Source: an uncultured Bacteroidota bacterium (lineage in GTDB: Bacteria; Bacteroidota; Bacteroidia; Chitinophagales; Chitinophagaceae). From it: a stretch of 10,695 nucleotides of DNA. A program made the translations under genes and the position numbers. The DNA is taken from the NCBI GenBank assembly GCA_903906615.1, contig CAIVKT010000370.1, positions 1-10,695 on the forward strand, read 5' to 3'. Under the pieces are notes generated by a model, which worked only from the letters and a program-made list of their open reading frames with translations, was not told where the DNA came from and ran no database searches. How positions within the stretch are numbered: the stretch's first letter is position 1; each line of letters begins with the position of its first letter. Positions 1-8,442 of the stretch are shown here, piece after piece.

Positions 1-3000
1 CCGGGTAGCGGGTTTACGGTTATAGTTGCTGTTGCAAAGCAACCGTGGCCCTCCGTGTAAGTAATAACAGCCGTACCCGGCGCATAAGACAACACCGCAC
101 CGGAATCGGAGACCGTAACTAATGTACTGGTAAAGCTGCCTCCCGGCAATGGATCATACACGGTCATGGTATCACCCCAGGCGCAAATGTTATGTGTGCC
201 CGTTATCGGAGGTACTTGTATCACAGCCACTGGATATACTGATGAACAGCCGGTAGCTATGGATGTATAACTGATATTCGCTGTGCCGCCGCTTGCGCCA
301 TTCACTATTGTGCTTAATGGTGCGCTGGCCGACCCGAGAGTTGCCAATGCGGTATTGCTACTGCTCCACACACCGCCCGCTGTGGCATCATGGAGGGTAA
401 TTGCGCTACCTGCGCATAACAAAGATGGCCCTGTAATGCTTGCCGGTGTGGCATTTACCGTGACAGGCATACTTACGGTGCAACCCAATCCTAATGAATA
501 ACTAATGAATAGCGTACCCGGTATTACCCCAACAACTGCACCTGTAGCCGAGCCTATAGTGGCGATCAGCGGGTTGCTGCTTGTCCATACGCCGCCACCT
601 GCATCGGTGAGGGTATCGGTGATGCCCACGCACAGATGCGCTGTGCCTGATATGTTCGGTGGCAACGAAGTAACACTTACTGTAGTAACAGCCGAGCAGC
701 CGCCCAATGTATAACTCACTACTGCCGTACCTAAACTAACGCCAGTAACAACTCCGCTGCTGCTCCCCACGCTCACAGCGCTACCGCTCGTTGTGGTCCA
801 GCCGCCACCGGGTGCGGCATCGCTGAGGGTGATGCCCGAACTGATGCACATGGCCGTGGCCCCGGTTATGGGTGGTGGCGCGGCATTTACATAGATACTT
901 GTGGTAGTAGCGCAGCCTGTGGGCAATGTGTAAGTGACTATGCCTGTGCCGGCACTTATCGCTGTAACTGTGCAAGATGGTGAGCTTATCGAACCACCTA
1001 TAGCTATTAGCGTGCTGCCGGTACTCCATGCACCGCCTGTAGCGGCATCACTTAAAGTTGTTGTAAGTCCTTCGCATATGCTTGCCGTGCCTGTAATGGC
1101 ATCAGGCAGCGGGTTTACGGTAACAATAGTAGTGGCTACACAGCCCAGGGCAGATGTAAAGCTGATCGTTGCCGTGCCTGCGCTTAAGCCCGTAACAACG
1201 CCTGTCACGCTCCCCACGCTCGCCGCTCCCAGACCCGCACTCCAACTTCCGCTCCCGCTCTCCGATAAAGTAGTTGTGCCTCCGGGGCATACATTCATCG
1301 CTCCCGTTATCGAAGCAGGTAAATTATTCACCGTGATTACCGCATTAACCGTGCAACCTGTACCTAATGAATAGGTTACTGGTGCTATACCTGCGGTGAT
1401 GCCTGTAACTATGCCGCTCACACTCCCTAAGCCTATATTACTACTTGTGGTTGTCCACACTCCTCCACCGGCGGTGTTGCTTAAATTAGTTGTACTGCCC
1501 ACACACACATGCAATGTGCCGCCTATAGCAGATGGTGTTGTGTTCACTGTTACGCTATAGTTGGCCGTGCAGCCCGCAGTTGTGGTATAAGTAACATTTG
1601 CTACTCCTGCGCTCAATCCTGTTACTACGCCTGTACTGCTCCCGATAGTTATCGGGACACCTGCGCCTGAAGAACTCCATCTGCCGCCAGCTACAGCATC
1701 GCTAAGCGTTGTACTATTGCCCACACACAAGCCTGTAGCGCCTGTTATGGCGGCTATGGGGTTAACGGTTATTGTTTTAGTTACAGAGCACGATAGTAGT
1801 GAGCCTGTCGAACCTATGGCGTATGTAATGCTGGCTGTGCCAGCGGTTACACCTGTGATGCTGCCTGATGAGCCAAGCATTATACTACTGCTCGTAGTAC
1901 TCCAGGTGCCTCCTGCTACTGCATCTGTTGCCGTGATCGTTGCGCCCTGGCATACTGCTGCCGGGCCGCTCCCGATAGTTATCGGAACGGGTGTTGCATT
2001 TACAGTTATGGTGTCGCTGGCAAAGCAGCCCCCTGCGGTATAATCTATTATTGCTGTGCCTGCGGCTATGCCGCTTACTGTGCCGCCCGACACTGTGGCG
2101 ACAGAAGCGGGGGTGCTACTCCAGGTGCCGCCCGTTGTAGTTTCTGTAAGCGGAGTTGTGGCACCAGCACACAAGGTTGCCGCACCAAGAATAGCAGCAG
2201 GAGAGGCCGTTACTGTTTCCGTTCTGGTGACAGTGCAACCTGTACCCAGCGAATAAGTAATAGTTACCGTACCCGCAGATATACCTGTAACGGTGCCGCT
2301 CAATGAGCCAATGGTGGCTATGCTGCTACCACTCGTCCACAGGCCGCCACCTGCAGTATCTGTAAGCGTTACGCTGGCGCCGGTACATACCGTGAGCGGA
2401 CCGGTAATGTTTGCAGGAGATAAGCTTACTGTTATGGTGGTAGTGACCGGGCAGCCTGCTGCCGAGGTAAAGGTGATATTGCTGGTGCCGGTGGCTATGC
2501 CTGTTACATTGCCGGTGGTAGCGCCAATGGTGGCTACTCCTGTGCTACCACTAATCCATGTACCACTACCGCTCTCGGTGAGGGTGATGTGCGCACCCAC
2601 GCACAAAGCTGATGGCCCGCCGGGTAGTGGTGGTGTGGGGTTGATGGTAACTGTAGCTGTGCGGTAGCAGCCTGTGGGCAGGGTGTACGTAATGGTTGGT
2701 GTACCTGCGGTAGTGCCGGTTACTATACCTGTCGCGCTCCCGATAGCTATCGGGACTCCCGCTCCCGAACTCCACACTCCACCTGTAGGACCACTGAGCG
2801 TGATGCTGCCGCCGGGGCATATACTGCTCCTGATAGCTATCGGGACCGGTAGCGGGTTTACGGTAATGATAGCCGTAGCAATGCAACCCGTACCGATAGA
2901 ATAGGTCACGGCTGCTGTGCCTGCACTTACTCCTGTTACCACGCAAGATGGTGAGCCTGTCGAACCGGCTATGGTTATAGCCCCGCTGCCGCTGCTCCAT

Positions 3001-6000
3001 ATGCCTGCACCGCCATCGGTGAGCGTGATACTGCTGCCGCTGCATACTGCCCCTGCTCCTGATATACTCCCTGCCGTGGTGCTTACTGTTACTGTCTTCG
3101 TTATGTAGCAGCCTGTGAGGGGAAGTGTGTATGTAATGATGTCTGGCCCTGCGGCTACGCCGGTTACTATGCCACTCGTGCTACCTATGTTCGCATTGGT
3201 ATTGCTCCTGCTCCAGGTGCCGCCGCCGCCATCTGTTTCTGTTATAGTTTGTCCTACGCATACTGATGAGGGGCCGCTTATCGCTGATGGCAGTGCGTTC
3301 ACGGTTATTGTCTTAGAAGTAGTACAGCCGGTGGGCAATGTATAGACCACTGTTACTGTGCCGCTGCTGATGCCGGTTAAGACACCGCCCGTGCTTATAG
3401 TACCTGTAGTGGCTGGCGTGGCGCTCCATACGCCACCTGCATCCGACAAAGTCGTTGTGCTGCCACTGCATACTGCCGCTGCCCCTGTTATAGCTGCAGG
3501 CATAGGATTTACAGTTACTACCGCAGTAGCAGCGCAGCCTGGCGCTGTGGTATAGCTTATGGTAGCTGTGCCTACGCTTGTGCCAGTTACGGTTATAGAC
3601 AATGCGCTTGTAGTACCGCTCAGTGTTACCGCGCTCCCTGCGGCACTCCACACACCGCTACCTGTTTCTGTAAGCGTTAGCGAACTGCCCCTGCACACTC
3701 CCCCTGCCCCTATTATACCCGTTGGTGGTGGCAGCACATTTATCGTTTGGCTCACACTACAGCCTGCGCCCATACTGTAGGTGATCGTTGCTATGCCTGC
3801 ACTCAGCCCCGTTACCACTCCGCTCCCGCTCCCCACACTTGCACTCCCTGTAGCGCTCCACGTGCCGCCGCTTACGCTATTGCTTAGTGTTACTGTACCG
3901 CCTGTGCATAAACTAAAGATACCCGTTATTGCGCCCGGCGCGGAGTGGGTAGCGAAGGAAGTGGTGGCCACGCAACCACTGGCTGTTATGTAGCTTACCG
4001 TTGTGGTGCCCAAGGCATAGCCTGTTACTGTTCCGCCTGTGTCTATGTCTGCTATGCTATAGTCGCTGCTCAGCCAGCCGCCGCCGTGGCTACTATCTGT
4101 GAGTATACTGGTGCCATACAGGCAAGTGCTGGTAATGCCCGTTATTGCCCCCGGTGCAGGGTTTATGCTTACTATGGTTGTAGTGCTGCAGCCTGTGGGC
4201 AATGTAAAAGTAATGGTGGCTGCGCCACCGCTCACGCCTGTTACCACGCCGCTTATACTGCTAATGGTTGCTATACCCACGCCCCCGCTCATCCACACTC
4301 CGCTCCCGCTCTCTGTGAGTGTCTCCGTTTGGCCGGGGCATATGCCTGCGCTCACTATACCACCTATGGCGGCTGGCAGCGGGTTCACTGTTACTGTGGC
4401 TGTGCGGTAGCAGCCTGTGGTTAATGTATATGATACGCTTGCCGTACCTGCGCTCATGCCTGTTACTATGCCCGTGGCCGAGCCTACCGAACCTATGCCA
4501 CTGCTGGCTGCACTCCACGCACCGCCGGTAGTTGCATCGCTTAGCGTTAGCGTACTGCCGCTGCATACTGCCCCTGCCCCTGTTATTACTGTCGGCAGCG
4601 GGTTTACGGTTACTACGCCCGTCACACTACAGCCTGCGGCTGAGGTATAGGTAACTATTGCTGCGCCTGCGCTTACACCTGTTATAGCGCCGGTGGCGCT
4701 GCCTGCGGTTATTAGCGTGCTGGCGGTGGCCCATGTGCCGCCTGCTACGCTATCACTGAGGTTAATTATGGAGCCTGCACATACGCTGCCGGGCACATTA
4801 ATTACCGCAGGTATTCGGTTCACCGTTACTACTGTATAGGTAGCGCAGCCTGTGGGCAGGGTGTACCTTATAGTATCTGTCCCTACGCTGCTGCTGCTTA
4901 CTATACCACTACCCGATCCTATGGTGGCTATACTGCTGGCGGCGCTCCATATACCACCGGTAGTGCTGTCTGTAAGCGTAGTACCAGCGCCTATGCACAT
5001 ACCCATACTGCCCGTTATGGCGGAAGGCACAGGGTACAAGATCAGTTTTATACCTGCACTATATGCGCTCAGGCCGCTGCCACTACAGTGGGTAACACAG
5101 CGATAGTAAGTGTTAGCGCTCACCGTTACCGTATCTGTGGCATGGGTAGCGCCGGTTATATTGCTCCAGGTACTGCTATCCGGCGATGACTGCCATTGGC
5201 AGGTGAGCCCATAGCCGGCACTGGCACCAGATACTGTAAGTACAGAAGTATAGGCTGTGCACCCGGCACTGACACTGGCGCTTACTGTGCCGGCTGCTGG
5301 TGTGCCGCTGCACGTTATGGGTACCCATTGGTACACAGTGTTGGCGATAGGCTCTACAGATATGCTATCCGTAAATACTGTACTCGATGGCGTAGGGCTG
5401 CTACCGCTGTTATTCAATGTCATCCAATCGGTAGGGCTGTTGCCTATGCCTATAGTTGCTGAGGTGCCTGTAAAGCCTGTGCCATACGGAAAAGAAACAC
5501 CGTAGCAAAATTCAATAATATTAGATGTTTCATACAGGCGCACCTGGAAACACCCTGCAAAAGGGCCGCTTGGCCATGTAAAGCCATATGGAAGCCAACT
5601 ACCTCCCCATTGAAAAAGAAATACACGGTTAGGAGCAATACCGGAATCAGCATGCACACAATCGAACCCGGAGAACGATGTGCCTGATGTCCCTGCTGCC
5701 CAGTAGCCATGCAAAAAATCCCAGTAAGGCATCAGCATGCCTGTACCAGTAATGCTATCGGCTATATTAGTATGCGGGCAGGCTGTAGCATTGGTAAAAG
5801 ACATAAACCCGTTTGAAGAAACACTAACAGAGTCGTAAACGAAACCCTCGAAATTGAACGAAAACCCTATGGCATATTTATGAATAAGATTATCGGAGTA
5901 ACTTATATATCCATCTGCTACACCCAAAAATCCGGTAAAGCCACCTGAAGCACCATTAAAAGGCCTGCTAAAAGCAGAAAAACTATATACACTGGATAAT

Positions 6001-6134
6001 TGCGCATGGCTATATACCGGCAAAAATAGTAGCAGCATAAAAAGCAGCCTATAGTATGGCTGCAATATCTTCTTTTTGATTGATAATGTGCGCGGTAGTG
6101 TTTTCGTGGTAATATTGCTTACAGGCGATTGCAT
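1..6134 (-). CDS. Giant secreted Ig-like repeat protein (Big_2-like, NPLP-type repeats), C-terminus outside window
   Basis: The minus frame opens with ATG at 6134-6132 and has no stop down to the left edge (checked codon by codon), giving at least 2044 residues. Residues 1-45 form a signal peptide with a long basic n-region (KKK near residue 20), a hydrophobic core LLFMLLLFLPV and a likely cleavage after SHAQ. Residues ~46-270 are beta-rich with patterns such as SSNGFMSF, YWDF and FQVRLYETSNIIEF, an arrangement I associate with N-termini of Bacteroidota surface proteins. Residues ~275-366 look like an Ig-like domain (CQWQSSPDSSTW, YYRC). From ~368 onward there are 23 repeats of ~72 residues, each with VTVNPLP, ITG..xVC, GGxWSS, TGVVTG and a closing GC, resembling bacterial Ig-like Big_2. 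An adhesin or surface-scaffold role is inferred. A T9SS sorting domain is expected beyond the edge but not seen. The n-region is unusually long, so a later start is possible, for example the TTG at residue 24. Confidence 0.9.
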   Translation of the reverse strand, partial: MQSPVSNITTKTLPRTLSIKKKILQPYYRLLFMLLLFLPVYSHAQLSSVYSFSAFSRPFNGASGGFTGFLGVADGYISYSDNLIHKYAIGFSFNFEGFVYDSVSVSSNGFMSFTNATACPHTNIADSITGTGMLMPYWDFLHGYWAAGTSGTSFSGFDCVHADSGIAPNRVFLFQWGGSWLPYGFTWPSGPFAGCFQVRLYETSNIIEFCYGVSFPYGTGFTGTSATIGIGNSPTDWMTLNNSGSSPTPSSTVFTDSISVEPIANTVYQWVPITCSGTPAAGTVSASVSAGCTAYTSVLTVSGASAGYGLTCQWQSSPDSSTWSNITGATHATDTVTVSANTYYRCVTHCSGSGLSAYSAGIKLILYPVPSAITGSMGMCIGAGTTLTDSTTGGIWSAASSIATIGSGSGIVSSSSVGTDTIRYTLPTGCATYTVVTVNRIPAVINVPGSVCAGSIINLSDSVAGGTWATASTLITAGSATGAITGVSAGAAIVTYTSAAGCSVTGVVTVNPLPTVITGAGAVCSGSTLTLSDATTGGAWSAASSGIGSVGSATGIVTGMSAGTASVSYTLTTGCYRTATVTVNPLPAAIGGIVSAGICPGQTETLTESGSGVWMSGGVGIATISSISGVVTGVSGGAATITFTLPTGCSTTTIVSINPAPGAITGITSTCLYGTSILTDSSHGGGWLSSDYSIADIDTGGTVTGYALGTTTVSYITASGCVATTSFATHSAPGAITGIFSLCTGGTVTLSNSVSGGTWSATGSASVGSGSGVVTGLSAGIATITYSMGAGCSVSQTINVLPPPTGIIGAGGVCRGSSLTLTETGSGVWSAAGSAVTLSGTTSALSITVTGTSVGTATISYTTAPGCAATAVVTVNPMPAAITGAAAVCSGSTTTLSDAGGVWSATPATTGTISTGGVLTGISSGTVTVVYTLPTGCTTSKTITVNALPSAISGPSSVCVGQTITETDGGGGTWSRSNTNANIGSTSGIVTGVAAGPDIITYTLPLTGCYITKTVTVSTTAGSISGAGAVCSGSSITLTDGGAGIWSSGSGAITIAGSTGSPSCVVTGVSAGTAAVTYSIGTGCIATAIITVNPLPVPIAIRSSICPGGSITLSGPTGGVWSSGAGVPIAIGSATGIVTGTTAGTPTITYTLPTGCYRTATVTINPTPPLPGGPSALCVGAHITLTESGSGTWISGSTGVATIGATTGNVTGIATGTSNITFTSAAGCPVTTTITVSLSPANITGPLTVCTGASVTLTDTAGGGLWTSGSSIATIGSLSGTVTGISAGTVTITYSLGTGCTVTRTETVTASPAAILGAATLCAGATTPLTETTTGGTWSSTPASVATVSGGTVSGIAAGTAIIDYTAGGCFASDTITVNATPVPITIGSGPAAVCQGATITATDAVAGGTWSTTSSSIMLGSSGSITGVTAGTASITYAIGSTGSLLSCSVTKTITVNPIAAITGATGLCVGNSTTLSDAVAGGRWSSSGAGVPITIGSSTGVVTGLSAGVANVTYTTTAGCTANYSVTVNTTPSAIGGTLHVCVGSTTNLSNTAGGGVWTTTSSNIGLGSVSGIVTGITAGIAPVTYSLGTGCTVNAVITVNNLPASITGAMNVCPGGTTTLSESGSGSWSAGLGAASVGSVTGVVTGLSAGTATISFTSALGCVATTIVTVNPLPDAITGTASICEGLTTTLSDAATGGAWSTGSTLIAIGGSISSPSCTVTAISAGTGIVTYTLPTGCATTTSIYVNAAPPPITGATAMCISSGITLSDAAPGGGWTTTSGSAVSVGSSSGVVTGVSLGTAVVSYTLGGCSAVTTVSVTSLPPNISGTAHLCVGITDTLTDAGGGVWTSSNPLIATIGSATGAVVGVIPGTLFISYSLGLGCTVSMPVTVNATPASITGPSLLCAGSAITLHDATAGGVWSSSNTALATLGSASAPLSTIVNGASGGTANISYTSIATGCSSVYPVAVIQVPPITGTHNICAWGDTMTVYDPLPGGSFTSTLVTVSDSGAVLSYAPGTAVITYTEGHGCFATATITVNPLP
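979..995. repeat. Short recurrent motif, GTGAGCCTGTCGAACC type, variant copy
   Basis: GGTGAGCTTATCGAACC inside the giant gene, preceded by CAAGAT as in the copy at 2950. On the coding strand it yields SSPSC, adding a cysteine outside the usual two positions. Confidence 0.5.
1641..1656. repeat. Dispersed palindrome copy 1 (CCCGATAG-type)
   Basis: CCCGATAGTTATCGGG has 7-bp perfectly inverted arms around a 2-base centre, and the flanking T and A extend the dyad. It is in frame in the giant gene and encodes PITIGS just before a TGVVT motif. Confidence 0.7.
1798..1814. repeat. Short recurrent motif, GTGAGCCTGTCGAACC type
   Basis: AGTGAGCCTGTCGAACC inside the giant gene. Here it falls at the closing cysteine of a repeat and encodes GSTGSLLSC, replacing the usual GC context. 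Confidence 0.5.
1971..1985. repeat. Dispersed palindrome copy 2 (CCCGATAG-type, one arm degenerate)
   Basis: CCCGATAGTTATCGG, followed by A where the other copies have the last G. It encodes PITIGS but sits at a different point of the protein repeat from copy 1, between the TVNxxP motif and the following VC. Confidence 0.65.
2739..2754. repeat. Dispersed palindrome copy 3 (perfect)
   Basis: CCCGATAGCTATCGGG is a perfect 16-bp palindrome, 18 bp with the flanking T and A. It encodes PIAIGS in the middle of a repeat, the same position as copy 1. Confidence 0.75.
2829..2844. repeat. Dispersed palindrome copy 4 (one substitution)
   Basis: CCTGATAGCTATCGGG differs from copy 3 at one base. It lies only 74 bp after copy 3 and encodes PIAIRS directly after NPLPV, the same repeat position as copy 2. 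Confidence 0.7.
2950..2966. repeat. Short recurrent motif, GTGAGCCTGTCGAACC type
   Basis: GGTGAGCCTGTCGAACC inside the giant gene, again preceded by GCAAGAT. It encodes GSTGSPSC followed by VVTG, so this repeat carries four extra residues including a third cysteine. A weaker look-alike (CGAGCCTACCGAACC) at 4479-4493 fits the ordinary repeat sequence. Confidence 0.5.
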
Positions 6135-6227
6135 AATTATATATCGAAGTTAAATCTTTTTACTCAATATTTTAAAAAGAGTTCCATTATTCAGTTCAAA
6201 AAAAATTAACCGGTATCCTTAATTTTT

Positions 6228-6265
6228 AAGAAGTCCCCTGCGGCAAAAGCAGGGGACTTCTTTTT
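6228..6265. terminator. Strong intrinsic terminator hairpin after the T9SS-sorted protein gene
   Basis: A 14-bp perfect stem pairs AAGAAGTCCCCTGC (6228-6241) with GCAGGGGACTTCTT (6249-6262) around a 7-base loop. It starts 17 bp past the stop codon of the 8036-6279 gene. The T-run is better on the plus strand (TTTTT ends at 6265) than on the minus strand, so it may work in both directions. It separates that gene from the giant repeat gene, which therefore should have its own promoter. I found no TAnnTTTG box in 6135-6278. Confidence 0.8.
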
Positions 6266-6278
6266 GGTGTAGTACAGA

Positions 6279-8036
6279 TTATTTTTTTACAAAAAGGCTT
6301 TGCCAGGTACTGCCGTTCCCATCCAGCCGCAGCAGGTAGGTACCGGGCGGTAGCGTACTTACAGCTATGCCTGCTGTCTGTTGCAGCAGTGTACCTTGCA
6401 GCAGCGTACGGCCTGCCATATCGGCTATGTTATAAACGGTTGCTGTTTGGCTGTTTTCAGCGGCCACCACCAGGTCATCAGTTGCCGGGTTGGGGTACAC
6501 CCGCCACTTACCTGCCTGCACGGCGCCCACGCTACTCGGCGCCGTCCTGAAGGCAAAGGGCACGGTTGATTCCTTATACTTTATGTCGTATCCCGTGCCG
6601 CTTTGTTGTGCCCACGTGACCAGGGTATAATTCCCATACACCTCATAATTAGCAGGTGTGCATATAGCGCTGGCATAGGTGCCGTAGGCATTCATAGCCT
6701 GCGGGGCTATGGTTAACCCTCCTGACGATGTAGTCAATGAATTGACAAAATAATAATCGTTGAATAAAAAATTGTTGTACAAAGGCGATAGCACCGGCTC
6801 CATAAACACAATATCGCTGCCGGGCGTAGAGGGGTCATACTCCATTTCGTGCGCCACAGGGAACGTCTGCTGTAGCGCAGCCACTGTAGGCGCATAATTG
6901 TTGTATTGCCATACCGGCACGGCAGTATATACCGATACGCCTGCTATGCCCGCTGTACTGCTCACATTTACATAGCTGGACACCGGCCACTTACTTTGTA
7001 TATTATCGTAGCTGCGTATCACTTTTGTTGCCCCGGTATTGTAAGAATCTACCTGCGCCACTATCTTATACACGCCCCGCATACTTGTTGTATCGTTGAG
7101 AAGGTAATCATCAAATGCGTCTATACGCGGGTTAGAGATAGTAGTTGATGTAAGTCCACTATCCAGGTACCGCGGACCGCTGGCTGATGTTGATACGCTG
7201 AAATCATAAATGTTTAGCAACAGTTGGTTATTAGTGCTGGCATCTACGTACGTGATCAGCCCGTAATAATCTATACCTGGGGTGGATGTGAGGAGGTATT
7301 GTATAGCAGCGACATCGGGCGAGTGACCACTACTGCTTATAGTAGCTAATGATCCGCTAAATGCAAGTGACGAGAGGCTACCTGCCTGAGCGTATACAGC
7401 GGGTGTGCCGCCTGAATAGTCGTCCCAAGTCACAATAAACTCATTACAATACGGCATAGATCCCGTCATGCCGCGTTCCGCTACTATATCTATATGCACC
7501 GTTTGCGCCAGGTAGGTTGTCCCGCTAAGGGTGGTAGTAGCAATAGGGTTGCGCATATTGCCTATAGTATCCGTACCTGCGCCATCGTCATATACGTCAT
7601 AGAAGTTCACCTGTATGTGGTTACTTGAATTCAGAAAGGCGACAGCAGCTATAACGTCGGTTTGTATGGAGTAGCAGGTACTGCAAGTTGAAGACCTCCC
7701 ATTCCAGTTGCCTATAGCCACATCCGGTGTACCTATCACACCGGTGAAAAGGGGTGCAATATCTCCTCCTCCATTAATGGGATCCATTACCCGAAAGTTA
7801 GGACTGGAGGAACCATCATTATCTACTAAACCACATACTAAGCTTGGCAATGCTATTGGCCCCAGCGCTATGGCTGCTGTATTCAGCCCATTGATACTGC
7901 TGCTACTGCTGTACCAAGTGTTATCCGTCATTGTTGGGGTTTGTAATGTAGGCTGCGCAGTACTCTTGCCCGCAAAGCAGGCGCACAGCAGGGCTATAGC
8001 AATAGCCCTGGTGCGTATTTTATTTATCTTGTTCAT
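6279..8036 (-). CDS. Secreted protein of unknown function with T9SS type A sorting domain (585 aa)
   Basis: The N-terminus has a signal peptide: a basic start (MNKINKIRTR), a hydrophobic stretch AIAIALLCACFAG and likely cleavage after KSTAQ. The last ~75 residues (511-585) match the Por/T9SS C-terminal sorting domain: WRVYPNPATDDL, then VYNIADMAGR, LPPGTYLLRL and a final LFVKK. The protein should cross the inner membrane by Sec, pass the outer membrane through the type IX system and be released or anchored after tail removal. I do not recognise the middle part. It has recurring segments of the form PDVA or PRIDA followed by a strand-rich stretch and NFYDV, NIYDF or RSYDN, which could be beta-propeller blades, but this is a guess. 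The ATG at 8036 is chosen because it gives the complete signal peptide. A terminator hairpin follows immediately. Confidence 0.92.
   Translation of the reverse strand: MNKINKIRTRAIAIALLCACFAGKSTAQPTLQTPTMTDNTWYSSSSSINGLNTAAIALGPIALPSLVCGLVDNDGSSSPNFRVMDPINGGGDIAPLFTGVIGTPDVAIGNWNGRSSTCSTCYSIQTDVIAAVAFLNSSNHIQVNFYDVYDDGAGTDTIGNMRNPIATTTLSGTTYLAQTVHIDIVAERGMTGSMPYCNEFIVTWDDYSGGTPAVYAQAGSLSSLAFSGSLATISSSGHSPDVAAIQYLLTSTPGIDYYGLITYVDASTNNQLLLNIYDFSVSTSASGPRYLDSGLTSTTISNPRIDAFDDYLLNDTTSMRGVYKIVAQVDSYNTGATKVIRSYDNIQSKWPVSSYVNVSSTAGIAGVSVYTAVPVWQYNNYAPTVAALQQTFPVAHEMEYDPSTPGSDIVFMEPVLSPLYNNFLFNDYYFVNSLTTSSGGLTIAPQAMNAYGTYASAICTPANYEVYGNYTLVTWAQQSGTGYDIKYKESTVPFAFRTAPSSVGAVQAGKWRVYPNPATDDLVVAAENSQTATVYNIADMAGRTLLQGTLLQQTAGIAVSTLPPGTYLLRLDGNGSTWQSLFVKK
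6282..6506 (-). other. T9SS type A C-terminal sorting domain (residues 511-585)
   Basis: Hallmarks are an aromatic-VYPNPA start, a central NIADMAGR turn, PPGTYLLRL and a terminal lysine-rich strand (FVKK). This is the pattern of the TIGR04183 family by recall; no search was run. Confidence 0.9.
7962..8036 (-). other. Signal peptide region of the T9SS-sorted protein
   Basis: Codons 1 to about 25 encode a basic n-region, the hydrophobic core and AGKS just ahead of the probable cleavage site STAQ. The exact cleavage point is not determined. Confidence 0.7.
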
Positions 8037-8366
8037 TTTGTTTTAGTTTTTGTGTTGTTTGGAATTTGGTTGCTATACTTTGGGATTTAAACCACAAGGC
8101 GGGCTATGTATGTGCAACTCGGTATGGCGCACAAATACCCGCAGCACGGTGGTTGCCGGCATATTGAGGAGCGTGGCCATAGGCAATGGTTTTAAAGCGT
8201 TAAAAAAATACCTGGGTAATTTTTTAAAACACACCTTTCACTTGCACACTTTTCTATAGTAAATTTTTCCTGCTGCTATTGCTCCAAGCTGCGCACACTA
8301 AGGGTTTCACTGTATTACCCGCCTTAATTTATTATAGATTGGAATTCATTGGGTAAACGAATGTAG

Positions 8367-8374
8367 CAAAACTA
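8367..8374 (-). promoter_or_regulatory. Candidate Bacteroidota -7 box (TAGTTTTG)
   Basis: It matches the TAnnTTTG consensus of the Bacteroidota primary sigma factor and points toward the 8036-6279 gene, ~330 bp upstream. It is the only such match on the minus strand in 8037-8440. No TTTG is found at the expected -33 distance, so support is weak. Confidence 0.3.
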
Positions 8375-8442
8375 TACATAACAGTTTAGCGTATTTATAG
8401 ATTTATTTTTTTTAAGGCGTTTTAGGGTATGTGCTGTGCGCA

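Larger units (their letters stand above)
3..5030 (-). repeat. Tandem array of 23 in-frame ~216-bp units encoding Big_2-like domains
   Basis: Within the giant gene, the cysteine codon of the repeat-closing GC (or SC) motif has its lowest base at 39, 246, 480, 696, 912, 1140, 1353, 1569, 1788, 2025, 2235, 2451, 2667, 2883, 3108, 3324, 3534, 3759, 3972, 4188, 4410, 4629 and 4845. Spacings run from 207 to 237 bp, and 216 bp (72 codons) is the commonest value. A second conserved cysteine (xVC) lies about 22 residues after each GC, so most units carry two. Units are also similar as DNA: GCGGGTTTACGGT recurs at about 8, 1100, 2853 and 4599, and CAGCCTGTGGGCA at about 913, 2668, 4189 and 4846. The unit nearest the left edge is the most diverged visible (ICAWGDTMTV). 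The array continues past the left edge. Confidence 0.9.

Noticed and set aside
1..5030. CRISPR array suggested by regular repetition
   Set aside because: The period is ~216 bp, the units are coding and in frame, and there is no short-repeat and unique-spacer structure.
283..5505. Many plus-strand open frames of about 60-150 codons with valine/proline-rich products (VPAxxPVT), plus minus-strand frames in a second register
   Set aside because: They recur once per ~216-bp unit and are antisense or off-frame shadows of the giant repeat gene, whose own minus frame is open throughout.
6381..8046. Plus-strand open frames opposite the T9SS-sorted protein gene
   Set aside because: They lie fully antisense to a gene with signal peptide and sorting domain, and their products show no protein features.
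8050..8259. Plus-strand 69-aa frame, and a minus-strand 35-aa frame at 8073-8180
   Set aside because: Neither has a recognisable domain, signal or clear start context. The second could be a leader peptide but nothing supports it.
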